This document shows positions 9,780 through 17,178 of a stretch of DNA of 34,447 nucleotides, one piece after another. Every line of letters begins with the position of its first letter. Position 1 is the first letter of the stretch. Origin of the DNA: Thermoleophilia bacterium (GTDB lineage Bacteria; Actinomycetota; Thermoleophilia; BMS3ABIN01); NCBI GenBank assembly GCA_014874175.1, contig JACWAD010000007.1:1-34447 (forward strand), in the 5' to 3' direction. The notes under the pieces were generated by a model. It saw nothing but the letters and a program-made list of their open reading frames with translations, searched no databases and had not been told where the DNA came from. Position numbers and translations under genes: made by a program.

Positions 9780-9809
9780 CGTGAAAGACGAGGGATTTTA
9801 TTTCCCGTC
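9780..9809 (-). terminator. Hairpin terminator (family tail TCTTTCACG), copy B
   Basis: Stem GGGA/TCCC plus GAC/GTC with a 2-nt bulge and a loop of TTTTATT (9787-9809); on the minus strand it is followed by TCTTTCACGG. It is the first hairpin downstream of the activase gene that ends at 9873, so it likely ends the three-gene minus-strand transcript. Confidence 0.5.
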
Positions 9810-9860
9810 GCGGAGCCCGTGCCAGGCGTTAGCGCAGAACTCCTTCGGATGATGTAGGGT

Positions 9861-9900
9861 TTTCATGAAACATTAAACGTTCAGAGCTAAACGTTGTTTC
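9861..9900. repeat. ACGTTTAA/TTTCATG word repeat at 3' end of activase gene
   Basis: Plus-strand text TTTCATGAAACATTAAACG and GCTAAACGTTGTTTCG; on the minus strand this reads AACGTTTAATGTTTCATG. The repeat provides the last codons (Asn-Val) and the TAA stop of the activase gene, just as the related repeat does for ahbC at 21460. Confidence 0.6.
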
Positions 9901-10898
9901 GTTTTTCTGCCGGCGCTGTCCTGAAGCTCCCATTTGCCGCAGCGCCCTCCCCAGCGCGCCAGCGTCTTGCCTTCAACCTTGATCCGTACCACCTCGCAGG
10001 TATTTGAGCAGCCGTCGCAGACAAACGTCGAAGTGTCGTAATTGAGATCGGTTACCTCGAATCCCTTGAAGTTGGTCTCCCCCGGCCCCAGCTCCTGCTC
10101 CAGCGCCAGGATGGCGCTGCCGATGGCTCCCATCACATGGTAGTATGCGGGCACGACCACGTTCACTCCCAACTCGGCCTCAAAAGCGCGCTTCATGCCG
10201 GCGTTGGCGGCTACGCCCCCCTGGAATACCATCGGCTCCAGCAGCTCCTTGCCCTTGGAAAGGTTGTTGAGGTAATTGCGGGCCAGCGCGTGGCAAAGGC
10301 CGTAGATAATGTCTTCCACCCTGGCCCCCACCTGCTGCTTGTGTATCATGTCCGATTCAGCAAACACAGAGCAGCGGCCGGCAATGTGGGCCGGGCTGTC
10401 GGACTTCAGGGCATAGCCGCCAAACTCCTCGATCGGTATTCCCAGCCGCGTAGACTGGTGGTCAAGAAAAGAGCCGGTGCCGGCGGCGCAGACGGAGTTC
10501 ATGGCGAAATCGGTGACCACGCCGTCGCGCAGGATGATAAGCTTGGAGTCCTGGCCGCCGACCTCCAGCACTGTGTTGACATCCGGAACTACCTGTGATG
10601 CAGCGACTGCGTGGGCGGTAATCTCATTCTTGACAATGTCGGCGCCGACAATGACGCCTGTCAGGTGGCGGGCGCTGCCGGTAGTGCCAACGCCGCGAAT
10701 CTCTACGTCCCGGCCGGCCATCTCTGCGGTAAGCTCCCTGAGCCCCTCCTGGACCGCCCTGATCGGCTGTCCCTGGGTGCGCCGGTAGATAGCGCTCAGG
10801 ACTCTGGCTTGCTCATCCAGGATCACCAGGTTTGTGCTCACTGAACCAACGTCTATACCGAGATAACCGGGTTTTTTCTCCATCTGGTTCATCTCCAT
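9873..10898 (-). CDS. BadF/HgdC-type acyl-CoA dehydratase activase (ATPase) with extra C-terminal Cys cluster
   Basis: 341 aa from the ATG at 10898 (ATGs at 10892 and 10883 also possible). ASKHA-fold ATPase that, in 2-hydroxyacyl-CoA dehydratases and benzoyl-CoA reductases, uses ATP to push one electron into the partner enzyme. Visible: phosphate-1 GIDVGSVSTN, VGGQDSK, CAAGTGSFLD and GRCSVFAESD, whose two cysteines bind the bridging [4Fe-4S] cluster of the HgdC dimer, and VFQGGVAAN. Unlike plain HgdC, the C-terminus carries CDGCSNTC plus a later Cys in WGGRCGKW, possibly another metal site. The stop falls inside a word repeat. It starts 5 nt after the upstream gene. No dehydratase, CoA-transferase or ETF genes are nearby. 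Confidence 0.85.
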   Translation of the reverse strand: MEMNQMEKKPGYLGIDVGSVSTNLVILDEQARVLSAIYRRTQGQPIRAVQEGLRELTAEMAGRDVEIRGVGTTGSARHLTGVIVGADIVKNEITAHAVAASQVVPDVNTVLEVGGQDSKLIILRDGVVTDFAMNSVCAAGTGSFLDHQSTRLGIPIEEFGGYALKSDSPAHIAGRCSVFAESDMIHKQQVGARVEDIIYGLCHALARNYLNNLSKGKELLEPMVFQGGVAANAGMKRAFEAELGVNVVVPAYYHVMGAIGSAILALEQELGPGETNFKGFEVTDLNYDTSTFVCDGCSNTCEVVRIKVEGKTLARWGGRCGKWELQDSAGRKTKQRLALNV

Positions 10899-10903
10899 CG
10901 CAA

Positions 10904-12082
10904 TCAAACTGCCTTTGCCTTGCATTCGTGGCAGAGCGTCTCCGGCTCCCTGTTTTGCATTTTTGCTCCCTCGATGGCAGAGACGGCGCCGCCGTTGCGC
11001 CGCGCCCAGAGCAGATCGACAAACGCCTCCAAGCGGGTTACCATGCCGGCCCGCCCCGTCTGCTCATCAAACGTGAGCGTGAGCACGGGGATATCGTGTT
11101 TCTGCTGCAGCATCGGCAGGATGCTGGCAGCGATGTTTTCCGGCATGCAGCCAAACGGGAGCAACTGGATAACGCCGTCAAAGCCGCGCTCGGCAAACAG
11201 CACTGTGTTGCCGATTGTCTCCCGGCCTTCGCCGCCGACGTTGTGGCTTAAAAAGGGCGCCGCCTTTTCCTCGATCATGCGCTTGGGAAAACCGAAAATC
11301 TTGTTATCGCGCCGGGGTGCAATCCAGTCAGTCACCCAGACGCACCTTTCCAGGTAAACGCCCATGTTGCCAAGGATATCCTCCAGATCAAAATTGCTGA
11401 ACGGCTCCAGCAGCAGGTAGAACTCGCCCACAATGCCAACCTTGAGCACGTCCCGCTCCCGTTCCTGGTCAACCGATTCGATCAGCCCCAGGCTTTCCCG
11501 CGCCGCCGCTTCTATCTCCGCGGCCGTTACCGCCGCCGCCAGCATTTTCTCCGCCTGTTTCAGCGCCCGGCGGGTATCGCCGCAGTTCGCTTCGTAGGCC
11601 CGCACCATCAGCGCCCGCTTGCGCAATTGGTCAAAGGCGCGGCCCTTGGCAAAAGACACCTTCAGGATCTTCCACAGGCGGCGGATGCTCAGCCCCGCCG
11701 ACAGTGACGCAAAACTCCTGTAGAAGGCCCAGGCGCCGTCGCTGAAAGGCTCCAGCATCATGAAGTCAAACTCATAGCCCAGGTCGCGCAAAATGCGCTC
11801 CTCGACTATGCCATAGTAGCCGAACCGGCAGGGGCCGTGCCCGCCGGCCATCGCTATAGTGTTGGCTCCTTTATCCAGGGCCTGGATGAAATTGCCCAAG
11901 TTGATCTTAAGCGGCAGGCAGGCGAATTCGGGGCCGTGCTTGATGCCCAGCTCAAGCGTTTTCGTCGATGATTTGGGCGGCTTGATGTACTCGACTCCAA
12001 GGCGGCCGAAGAGGTCGTCGAGAAGCAGGTGCAGATTGCCCATGTGCGGGGTTGTGATCTTGATCTGGTCCGGCGGCCTCAT
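10904..12082 (-). CDS. DUF2229/2-hydroxyacyl-CoA dehydratase-like activase partner protein
   Basis: 392 aa. Belongs with the large-protein relatives of acyl-CoA dehydratase activases (CoA_enzyme_activase, DUF2229-type regions). It shows Cys in CLPLKINLGN, GGHGPCRFGYYG and LLPFGCMPEN, spaced as in dehydratase-like folds that bind an iron-sulfur cluster, and the shared C-terminal block LTLTFDEQTGRAGMVTRLEAFVDLL, which recurs in the next gene. In many clostridia the same three modules are fused in one polypeptide of well over 1000 residues; here they are separate. Overlaps its upstream partner by 4 nt (ATG/TGA type), so translation is coupled. The substrate is unknown. Confidence 0.7.
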   Translation of the reverse strand: MRPPDQIKITTPHMGNLHLLLDDLFGRLGVEYIKPPKSSTKTLELGIKHGPEFACLPLKINLGNFIQALDKGANTIAMAGGHGPCRFGYYGIVEERILRDLGYEFDFMMLEPFSDGAWAFYRSFASLSAGLSIRRLWKILKVSFAKGRAFDQLRKRALMVRAYEANCGDTRRALKQAEKMLAAAVTAAEIEAAARESLGLIESVDQERERDVLKVGIVGEFYLLLEPFSNFDLEDILGNMGVYLERCVWVTDWIAPRRDNKIFGFPKRMIEEKAAPFLSHNVGGEGRETIGNTVLFAERGFDGVIQLLPFGCMPENIAASILPMLQQKHDIPVLTLTFDEQTGRAGMVTRLEAFVDLLWARRNGGAVSAIEGAKMQNREPETLCHECKAKAV

Positions 12083-13065
12083 GCCACAGCCACCTTCTTC
12101 CTTCGCATCAGCATGTCAACGAACGCCTCGATGCGAGTGACAAGGCCGGCTTCGCCGCTGTGTTCGTCGATTGTGAGCGACATGAGCGGCACCTTGTACT
12201 GCCGGGCGCGGTGCTCGATCAGCACCTGGATGAGGGAATCGGGGCCGCAGGCAAACGCCAGCACGTAAATGACGCCGTCCACCAGCCCCGTTTCCGTCCA
12301 GTGGTTGATGGCGCCAATTATATCTTTCTCAAAGCTCCAGTAAAGCTGCTTGGGAACGTCGGTTGCCGCCTCCATCAAAATGTGGTGGTCTGTCATTTCC
12401 GGCACTATCAGGTCCACGCCCATCTCCTCGAGGCGGGCGATCAGGTTTTGGGTAATGTAGCCGTCGTAAATATTGTAAGGATGTCCCAGCAGCCCCACGC
12501 GCTGGCCGCCTGAGCTCGGCGGCCGCCAGCGGGGTTTGTTGAGTCTGCTTAATGGAAGCAGGTCAACAGGCCTGCGGCCGGCGGCAAGGCTTTCCTGGTA
12601 GCGGCGCTGGGCCAACGCAGCCGCATCCAGGGCCGCCACCGCGCCCAGCCTGCCCAGGCCAAATTCCCGCCTGGCGAAACTGATCAGCTCCCGTTTGAAC
12701 TCTCCCGGTTTTTCCCGCTGGTTAAGCCGCGGCGTCAGCAGCGGCGGCAGGCCCATCCTGCTGGCGGCTGCGGCAATCATGTCCGGCAGGCCGAGGAACT
12801 TGGGGCAGGTGTAGGCCCTCTCCTCAACACTGACAACCCGGGGGACGAACAGGGCGTCGACCTTGTCTTTCAGGGCGGCGCAATGCCCGTAAAATGCCTT
12901 GACCGGGACGCACAGCTCGTTCTCGGCGATCTCGACGCCGCCGGACAGAATCTTTTTGTTGGTCATGGGAGAGGTTTCCACTTCCAGGCCCAGCCCGGTG
13001 AGAAATGTTTTCCAGAAAGGAAGGTATTTGTAATAAAGCAGCGATCTGGGAATGCCTACGCGCAT
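12079..13065 (-). CDS. DUF2229 acyl-CoA dehydratase activase-related protein
   Basis: 328 aa from the ATG at 13065. The N-terminus MRVGIPRSLLYYKYLPFW and the block ELCVPVKAFYGH are hallmarks of the DUF2229 activase-related family; FVPRVVSVEERAYTCPKFLGLPD and FACGPDSL supply further conserved cysteines. The C-terminal LTIDEHSGEAGLVTRIEAFVDML is paralogous to the end of the neighbouring protein, suggesting that the two subunits arose by duplication and may pair. The ORF can be extended to a TTG at 13107, but neither start has a Shine-Dalgarno and the family normally begins at M(K/R)xGIPR. First gene of the three-gene minus-strand cluster. Confidence 0.75.
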   Translation of the reverse strand: MRVGIPRSLLYYKYLPFWKTFLTGLGLEVETSPMTNKKILSGGVEIAENELCVPVKAFYGHCAALKDKVDALFVPRVVSVEERAYTCPKFLGLPDMIAAAASRMGLPPLLTPRLNQREKPGEFKRELISFARREFGLGRLGAVAALDAAALAQRRYQESLAAGRRPVDLLPLSRLNKPRWRPPSSGGQRVGLLGHPYNIYDGYITQNLIARLEEMGVDLIVPEMTDHHILMEAATDVPKQLYWSFEKDIIGAINHWTETGLVDGVIYVLAFACGPDSLIQVLIEHRARQYKVPLMSLTIDEHSGEAGLVTRIEAFVDMLMRRKKVAVA

Positions 13066-13262
13066 TGGCTTTTTTGTTATTGCGGTTGCCTGCACGGCAA
13101 GATGCAAAAATACGCCGGAGTCATGTTTAAAAGACTTCCCTTTTTCATGCGCATTTAACCTGTAGCATTAGCAGCGCTGAAAAGTTTCCAGGTTCAGAAT
13201 TTACCTCAAAAGCATTTACTGACGTTCTGAGCAACGAAACCCGTTTAAGACAGGCTCACGTG

Positions 13263-13291
13263 ATACTACGTGATTTGGCCAAAGTTGGCAA
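13263..13291 (-). promoter_or_regulatory. Possible promoter for the activase cluster
   Basis: Minus strand TTGCCA, 17-nt spacer, TAGTAT, about 190 nt upstream of the DUF2229 gene. The overlapping text TTGGCCAAAGTTGGC contains a repeated TTGGC and could bind a regulator. The other ~150 nt of the 13066-13330 spacer show no gene. Confidence 0.3.
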
Positions 13292-13330
13292 ATATCCTTT
13301 CCCGTTACACGCTCCCGCCGCCCGGCGGCC

Positions 13331-14437
13331 TTACCTGAATTCCCCTTCCATTCTTCTGATGCTCTCGCGCTTGACCTGCTTTAAGTTAAGCCCCTCCCTG
13401 AGCAGGAAGGCGCTGCCAACGCCCAGGCCAATCGATCCCTCGATTGCTTGCAGGCCGACGGAGAAGGCGAGCGCAGTGGATTCACTGATGCATTTGAAAT
13501 CGGGAAGGCATTGCTGGCCTGCCGGCGCCGATCCGTATGCGATCGCAAGCGGAATGACGGTTGCCAACTGGAAGATGCCCACGTTTCCCGGAGTCGCCGG
13601 CAGGGCTCCGGCCACATTGATCAGGATGAGCAGGAGCAGTGCGCCCAGAAAACCCGTGAACCCGAGATGAAAGGCGTTGAGCGAGAGGTAGACGGCTGTA
13701 AGTTGAGACATCCACGACGCCGAGGTGGCGCAAAGGATGGCAAGGACCCGGCCTGGGCTGCGCAAGACCTGCTGGCCTTCGCTAAAGCGGGCCAGTATCC
13801 CTTTCAGGTGCGTCACCTGTTTTTTCCACCGGGAATGATGCGCCTGTTGGCTGGCCTCGGCGGCGCTCTGGGTGATGCTTTCCCGCTTTGCTTCCAGCAG
13901 AACCAGCGCCGCGGCAAAAAACGCCGCCACGGCCAGCAGGACGATCGCGCCCCTGTTCGCCCAGCCCGGCAGGTTCATCCTTGTCACTCCGTAAATGATG
14001 ATCATCGCCATTATGAAGCCGTCAAAGACGCGCTCCAGCACAATTGTGCCAAATACGGTCGAGCGGGAGACCCGATGGCCGTCCAGCGACTGGCGCCTGC
14101 TGATAACATACGCCCTGGCCAGCTCGCCAATGCGTGCGGGCACCAGCGCATTTACCAGGAAGCCGATCATGAGCGCCGAAGTCAGGTCGCCCCAGTGAGC
14201 CTTTGCGTTCCTGAAGCTGAAATCAAAGATGATTTTCCAGCTGACAACCTTGAGCAGGATCGAAGACAGGTTTGCGAGGATGGCCAGCCCCACAAACAGC
14301 CAGGACACGCCGGCAAACGTAGAGAGAAGCTGGCTGTAATTCACCCGCTTCCAGAGGGCGTAGACAAGAATAGCCAGCAGGATCAGCAGCAGCCAGTGGC
14401 GGATCCAGAAGCGGATTATTTTTTTTACCGCGTTCAA
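13331..14437 (-). CDS. UPF0104/lysylphosphatidylglycerol synthase-type flippase-like membrane protein
   Basis: 368 aa, about eight predicted membrane segments (first at residues 14-30). The LPG_synthase_TM (UPF0104, YbhN) family signature is present: LVPARIGELARAYVISRR in the first half and ALPATPGNVGIFQLATVIPLA in the second. Members include the flippase part of MprF and stand-alone proteins of largely unknown transport role. There is no C-terminal synthase domain. Its ATG overlaps the stop of the deacetylase gene (14434-14437) and it is last in a three-gene run with a glycosyltransferase and a polysaccharide deacetylase, suggesting a role in moving or modifying an envelope glycolipid. A small GC hairpin (GCCGC-CGG-GCGGC) follows the stop. 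Confidence 0.85.
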   Translation of the reverse strand: MNAVKKIIRFWIRHWLLLILLAILVYALWKRVNYSQLLSTFAGVSWLFVGLAILANLSSILLKVVSWKIIFDFSFRNAKAHWGDLTSALMIGFLVNALVPARIGELARAYVISRRQSLDGHRVSRSTVFGTIVLERVFDGFIMAMIIIYGVTRMNLPGWANRGAIVLLAVAAFFAAALVLLEAKRESITQSAAEASQQAHHSRWKKQVTHLKGILARFSEGQQVLRSPGRVLAILCATSASWMSQLTAVYLSLNAFHLGFTGFLGALLLLILINVAGALPATPGNVGIFQLATVIPLAIAYGSAPAGQQCLPDFKCISESTALAFSVGLQAIEGSIGLGVGSAFLLREGLNLKQVKRESIRRMEGEFR

Positions 14438-15255
14438 TGGGCGTTCGCTTCATGCATCATTTCTTCCACCGTTACAAAAGCGAGGCCGCGGCTGCGGGCA
14501 AGGCTGATAATATGCGGCAACGCCGCCACAGTCTGGGAGCGATCTTCTTCCTGGGCGCCCCGCCAACCGTCATGAAGGAGGAGAATGCTGCCCGGCTTGA
14601 GCAGCTCGGCGGTCCGGGATACTATTGTGTCCACGCCGGGCGCGGCCGTGTCCCAAACTCCCCTGGTCCAGCCCGTGACGCGGTAGCCGGCGCCGGTTGC
14701 GGCGCGGTGGGCCGCCGGGCTCAGCCAGCCGTGGGGGGCCCGAAAAAGGTGCGCGGGATCCTTGACGCCGGCAGCCGCAAGCGCCTGGGCCGCCAGTTTT
14801 AGCTGGAGAGTAATCTGCCAGGAGCGGGCCCACATGAGAATATCATGGTCCATGCCGTGGCTCGCAACCCGGTGCCCTTCCGCTTCCATCCTCAGGACGG
14901 CCTCAGGATAGCGGAGTGCGTTCTCCCCCAGCACGAAAAACGTTGCCGGCACGCCCTCCTGCTTCAGAACGTCAAGAACCTGACCGGTAAAAGGAGGGCG
15001 GGGTCCGTCGTCAAAGGTAAGCGCGACCGAGCTTAAGTCCTGTCTGCCGCGGTAAAACACTTGCCCCCTCAGCGGGAAATTTGGCACCAGGAATGAATAA
15101 AGAAGCAAGGCATCGGCCGCCCCGCCTCCCAAAAGCGCCGCTGCCGCCAGCCGGCGGCTCCCCCGCCGCCAGAACAGGCGCGCCGCGCCGGCCTGGCCCA
15201 GCGCTGCCCCGCCGGCCAGAGCGGCCAGAGCCGACAGGGCCTCCCTTTTAGTCAT
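14434..15255 (-). CDS. NodB-type polysaccharide deacetylase, membrane-anchored
   Basis: 273 aa. Two hydrophobic N-terminal stretches (about 5-25 and 36-58) anchor the protein, with the catalytic domain outside. CE4/NodB motifs: TFDDGPRPPFT (catalytic Asp and first metal Asp), SHGMDHD (HxxxH metal ligands), RAPHG, the aromatic WTRGVWDT and LLLHDG (catalytic His). Expected to remove acetyl groups from a GlcNAc-containing polymer or glycolipid. Overlaps the glycosyltransferase gene upstream by 8 nt and the flippase-like gene downstream by 4 nt, so the three are translationally coupled. Confidence 0.88.
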   Translation of the reverse strand: MTKREALSALAALAGGAALGQAGAARLFWRRGSRRLAAAALLGGGAADALLLYSFLVPNFPLRGQVFYRGRQDLSSVALTFDDGPRPPFTGQVLDVLKQEGVPATFFVLGENALRYPEAVLRMEAEGHRVASHGMDHDILMWARSWQITLQLKLAAQALAAAGVKDPAHLFRAPHGWLSPAAHRAATGAGYRVTGWTRGVWDTAAPGVDTIVSRTAELLKPGSILLLHDGWRGAQEEDRSQTVAALPHIISLARSRGLAFVTVEEMMHEANAH

Positions 15256-16441
15256 TCAATGCAAAGACCATCTCGGCCGGGGCGGCCGCAGCTTTGGTTT
15301 CAAATTCGTCGCCCCGGTTTTGCAGCTTCAGGTAAAGCGCCTCTACCTGCGCGGCAACAAGATCCCAGGAGTATTTGGCCAGCACCGTTTGCCGTCCGGC
15401 GCGGCCCATTTGCAGGCGCAAATCAGGGTCCCCCAGGAGCCTGAGCAGGGCCTCCGCAAAAGCCGCAGGCTCTTTTTCCCCCACCAGGATTCCCTGCTTT
15501 CCGTCTTGCATCACCATGCGGTAGCCATTGATATTTGATGCCACAATTGGTTTTGCCGATGACATTGCCTCCAGCAGCACTACGCCAAAGGAAGCCTTTG
15601 TGCAGGGGCTGCAGAAGATATGGGCCGAAGAGTAAAAGTTGGGGCGGCCGCCATTGACCAGTCCTGCGAAATGAATGTCCCTGGCCAGCTTCTTGCTCGC
15701 CAGGGAGCGGTAATAGGGTCTGAGCGGCCCGTCGCCGACAACTATCAGGCGGCAGTTATCAAACCTGGACTTGACAATCTTGAATGCTTCTATCATTGTG
15801 CGCAGCCCGTTGCGGGGGTCAAAGCGGCCCACGAACAGGAGGTTGAGCTTGCCGTCATCAAAATCGGAGATTGCCGGCGCGTCGGGGCTGAAATAATCGG
15901 GGTCCACGCCGTTGGGAATGATGTTGTAATCAGTCTTGAAGTAGCGGGACAGCGCGTCTACGCAGGCCTGGGAGACGACGATCTTCGCGTCCATCATGTC
16001 CATGTGCCGGGCGGCCTTTTTTTGCAGCCAGGCATAGCCGCGGCTGCGGTCAAAATATGTATGAAAGGTGCCCACTGTCACGGGGGCGTTTGACCGGCGC
16101 AGTGCCACTACCGGCAGGATGGGAGTCAGCGGCGAGTGGGCGTGAATGACATCGAACCGCTCCTTTTCAAAAAAACCGCCCAGATCCGCCCCCAGCCGCT
16201 TCCCAACAGTGATGCGGGCAATGGAGCCGTTTGAATAAATGGGAATCCCCTTGCCAAACCTGACAACAGGAAAGACAACAGATCCATGGGGATAATGGTG
16301 ATGTTTGCGCGGCCTGAGGTTGTGCGTGATCACAGTGACCTCATGGCCCCGCTTGCTCAAGGCGACGGCAAGGTTATGGACATGCTCCGTGATTCCCCCG
16401 AGCAGGGGGTAATAATATTCTGATACGAAGGCGACTTTCAT
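15248..16441 (-). CDS. GT4-family glycosyltransferase (PimA/PimB-like GT-B fold)
   Basis: 397 aa. N-terminal Rossmann domain (1-~190) with VSEYYYPLLGGITEHVHNLA, the Gly-Gly acceptor loop typical of GT4 enzymes; the C-terminal nucleotide-sugar domain starts near NIIPNGVDPDYF and contains FVGRFDPRNGLRTMIEAF and VVGDGPLR. Members transfer mannose or other hexoses to lipid or glycan acceptors. The usual E-x7-E pair is altered: the second Glu is in LLEAM but the first is Ala (KASFGVVLLEAM). No strong Shine-Dalgarno precedes the ATG at 16441; this start gives the canonical MKVAFVSEY. First gene of an operon with the deacetylase and flippase-like protein; acceptor and sugar unknown. Confidence 0.88.
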   Translation of the reverse strand: MKVAFVSEYYYPLLGGITEHVHNLAVALSKRGHEVTVITHNLRPRKHHHYPHGSVVFPVVRFGKGIPIYSNGSIARITVGKRLGADLGGFFEKERFDVIHAHSPLTPILPVVALRRSNAPVTVGTFHTYFDRSRGYAWLQKKAARHMDMMDAKIVVSQACVDALSRYFKTDYNIIPNGVDPDYFSPDAPAISDFDDGKLNLLFVGRFDPRNGLRTMIEAFKIVKSRFDNCRLIVVGDGPLRPYYRSLASKKLARDIHFAGLVNGGRPNFYSSAHIFCSPCTKASFGVVLLEAMSSAKPIVASNINGYRMVMQDGKQGILVGEKEPAAFAEALLRLLGDPDLRLQMGRAGRQTVLAKYSWDLVAAQVEALYLKLQNRGDEFETKAAAAPAEMVFALND

Positions 16442-16828
16442 ATATCGTTAGCCAAGGTTGAAAGATCTTGAAATCCCGTTACGGTGCCCCGAAGGCCCAC
16501 CCGGGTGAATTACCGTCAGAATCTTACTATAATCGCGGCACTTTTTGCCACCGCCAAAACCATCGTTTATGCAACTATTCCCGCTACGTTGTTTTTCTAT
16601 TCGACGCAGCCCGAAAGAACCCCCTTTGTTCGCCTGCCCCCTGTCTTGGTCCGCAATGGCCTGATTGGTGTATAATTTCAAGGTTGGCTGACTGGTTTTA
16701 TCCGGCAGGCTGCTTCCCCGCCGCTTTGAAATTTTGATGACCATTCACGGGAAACATGTTGCTGGCAGGGGCTTGCCGGGATAAATCCTGGCCGTTTCCC
16801 TTTTGGCGAAAGGAGGATTGACAACAAG
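16442..16828. other. Divergent intergenic region between the envelope operon and the surE/heme operon
   Basis: 387 nt with no convincing gene; the ORFs on both strands lack Shine-Dalgarno sites and protein-like composition. It holds the plus-strand promoter at 16646-16676 and about 150 nt of leader before the FmdB-type gene. The minus-strand promoter for the glycosyltransferase could not be placed with confidence; a TATAGT near 16531-16537 lacks a good -35. Confidence 0.6.
16646..16676 (+). promoter_or_regulatory. Candidate promoter of the fmdB-surE-heme operon
   Basis: TTGGTC (16646-16651), 19-nt spacer, perfect TATAAT (16671-16676). The spacer is longer than ideal. It is the only good -10 ahead of a run of plus-strand genes that continues with short gaps to hemC at 29307. 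Transcripts would have a leader of about 145 nt. Confidence 0.5.
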
Positions 16829-17098
16829 TTGCCTATTTACGAATACCGGTGCCTTAAATGCGGGCACCAGTTTGAGAAGCTTCAGAGCATTTCCGAAGAC
16901 GCGGTAAAGAAATGCGAAAAATGCGGCTCCCGGGTCACCCGCCTCTTTCACCCAGTCGCCGTTCATTTTAAGGGTAGCGGGTTTTACTCAACAGATTACG
17001 GCAGGCGTTCCGCATCCAAGAGGTCGTCTGAAGAAAAACCGAAGAAGAAAGAAAGCAAGGAACCCGGGAAGAAGGCCGCCGCCGGCTCCTCAGAATGA
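16829..17098 (+). CDS. FmdB-family zinc ribbon protein
   Basis: 89 aa. The N-terminus PIYEYRCLKCGHQFEKLQ and the second pair CEKCGS form the CxxC...CxxC zinc ribbon of the FmdB/CxxC_CXXC_SSSS family, a putative regulatory protein of unknown detailed role. The C-terminal 30 residues are rich in Lys, Ser and Glu (KRSSEEKPKKKESK), likely disordered and possibly nucleic-acid binding. The start is TTG at 16829, giving the family-standard MPIYEY; GGAGG lies 12 nt upstream, a rather long spacing. First gene of the surE-heme run. Confidence 0.88.
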   Translation: MPIYEYRCLKCGHQFEKLQSISEDAVKKCEKCGSRVTRLFHPVAVHFKGSGFYSTDYGRRSASKRSSEEKPKKKESKEPGKKAAAGSSE

Positions 17099-17104
17099 CA
17101 AATC

Positions 17105-17143
17105 ACTGCCCGTCCTGAGCTAATAGGATGAGCAGTAACTTTT
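17105..17143 (+). terminator. Attenuator-like hairpin between fmdB and surE
   Basis: ACTGC-CCG-TCCT / AGGA-TGA-GCAGT: nine base pairs with a symmetric 3x3 internal loop (17105-17136), then AACTTTTATT. It may partially terminate after the zinc-ribbon gene and lower expression of the downstream operon. The T-run is short. Confidence 0.35.
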
Positions 17144-17178
17144 ATTGACGGGTTCTTTAGTCACCGGGCGGCAGTTTC

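Noticed and set aside
13448-14575. 375-aa plus-strand ORF
   Set aside because: Antisense shadow of the UPF0104 flippase-like gene; composition is rich in Arg/His/Gln/Asp as expected for the complement of hydrophobic codons, with no motifs.
16448-16744. 98-aa minus-strand ORF in the divergent spacer
   Set aside because: No Shine-Dalgarno, no recognisable motif, crosses the promoter region of the opposite operon.
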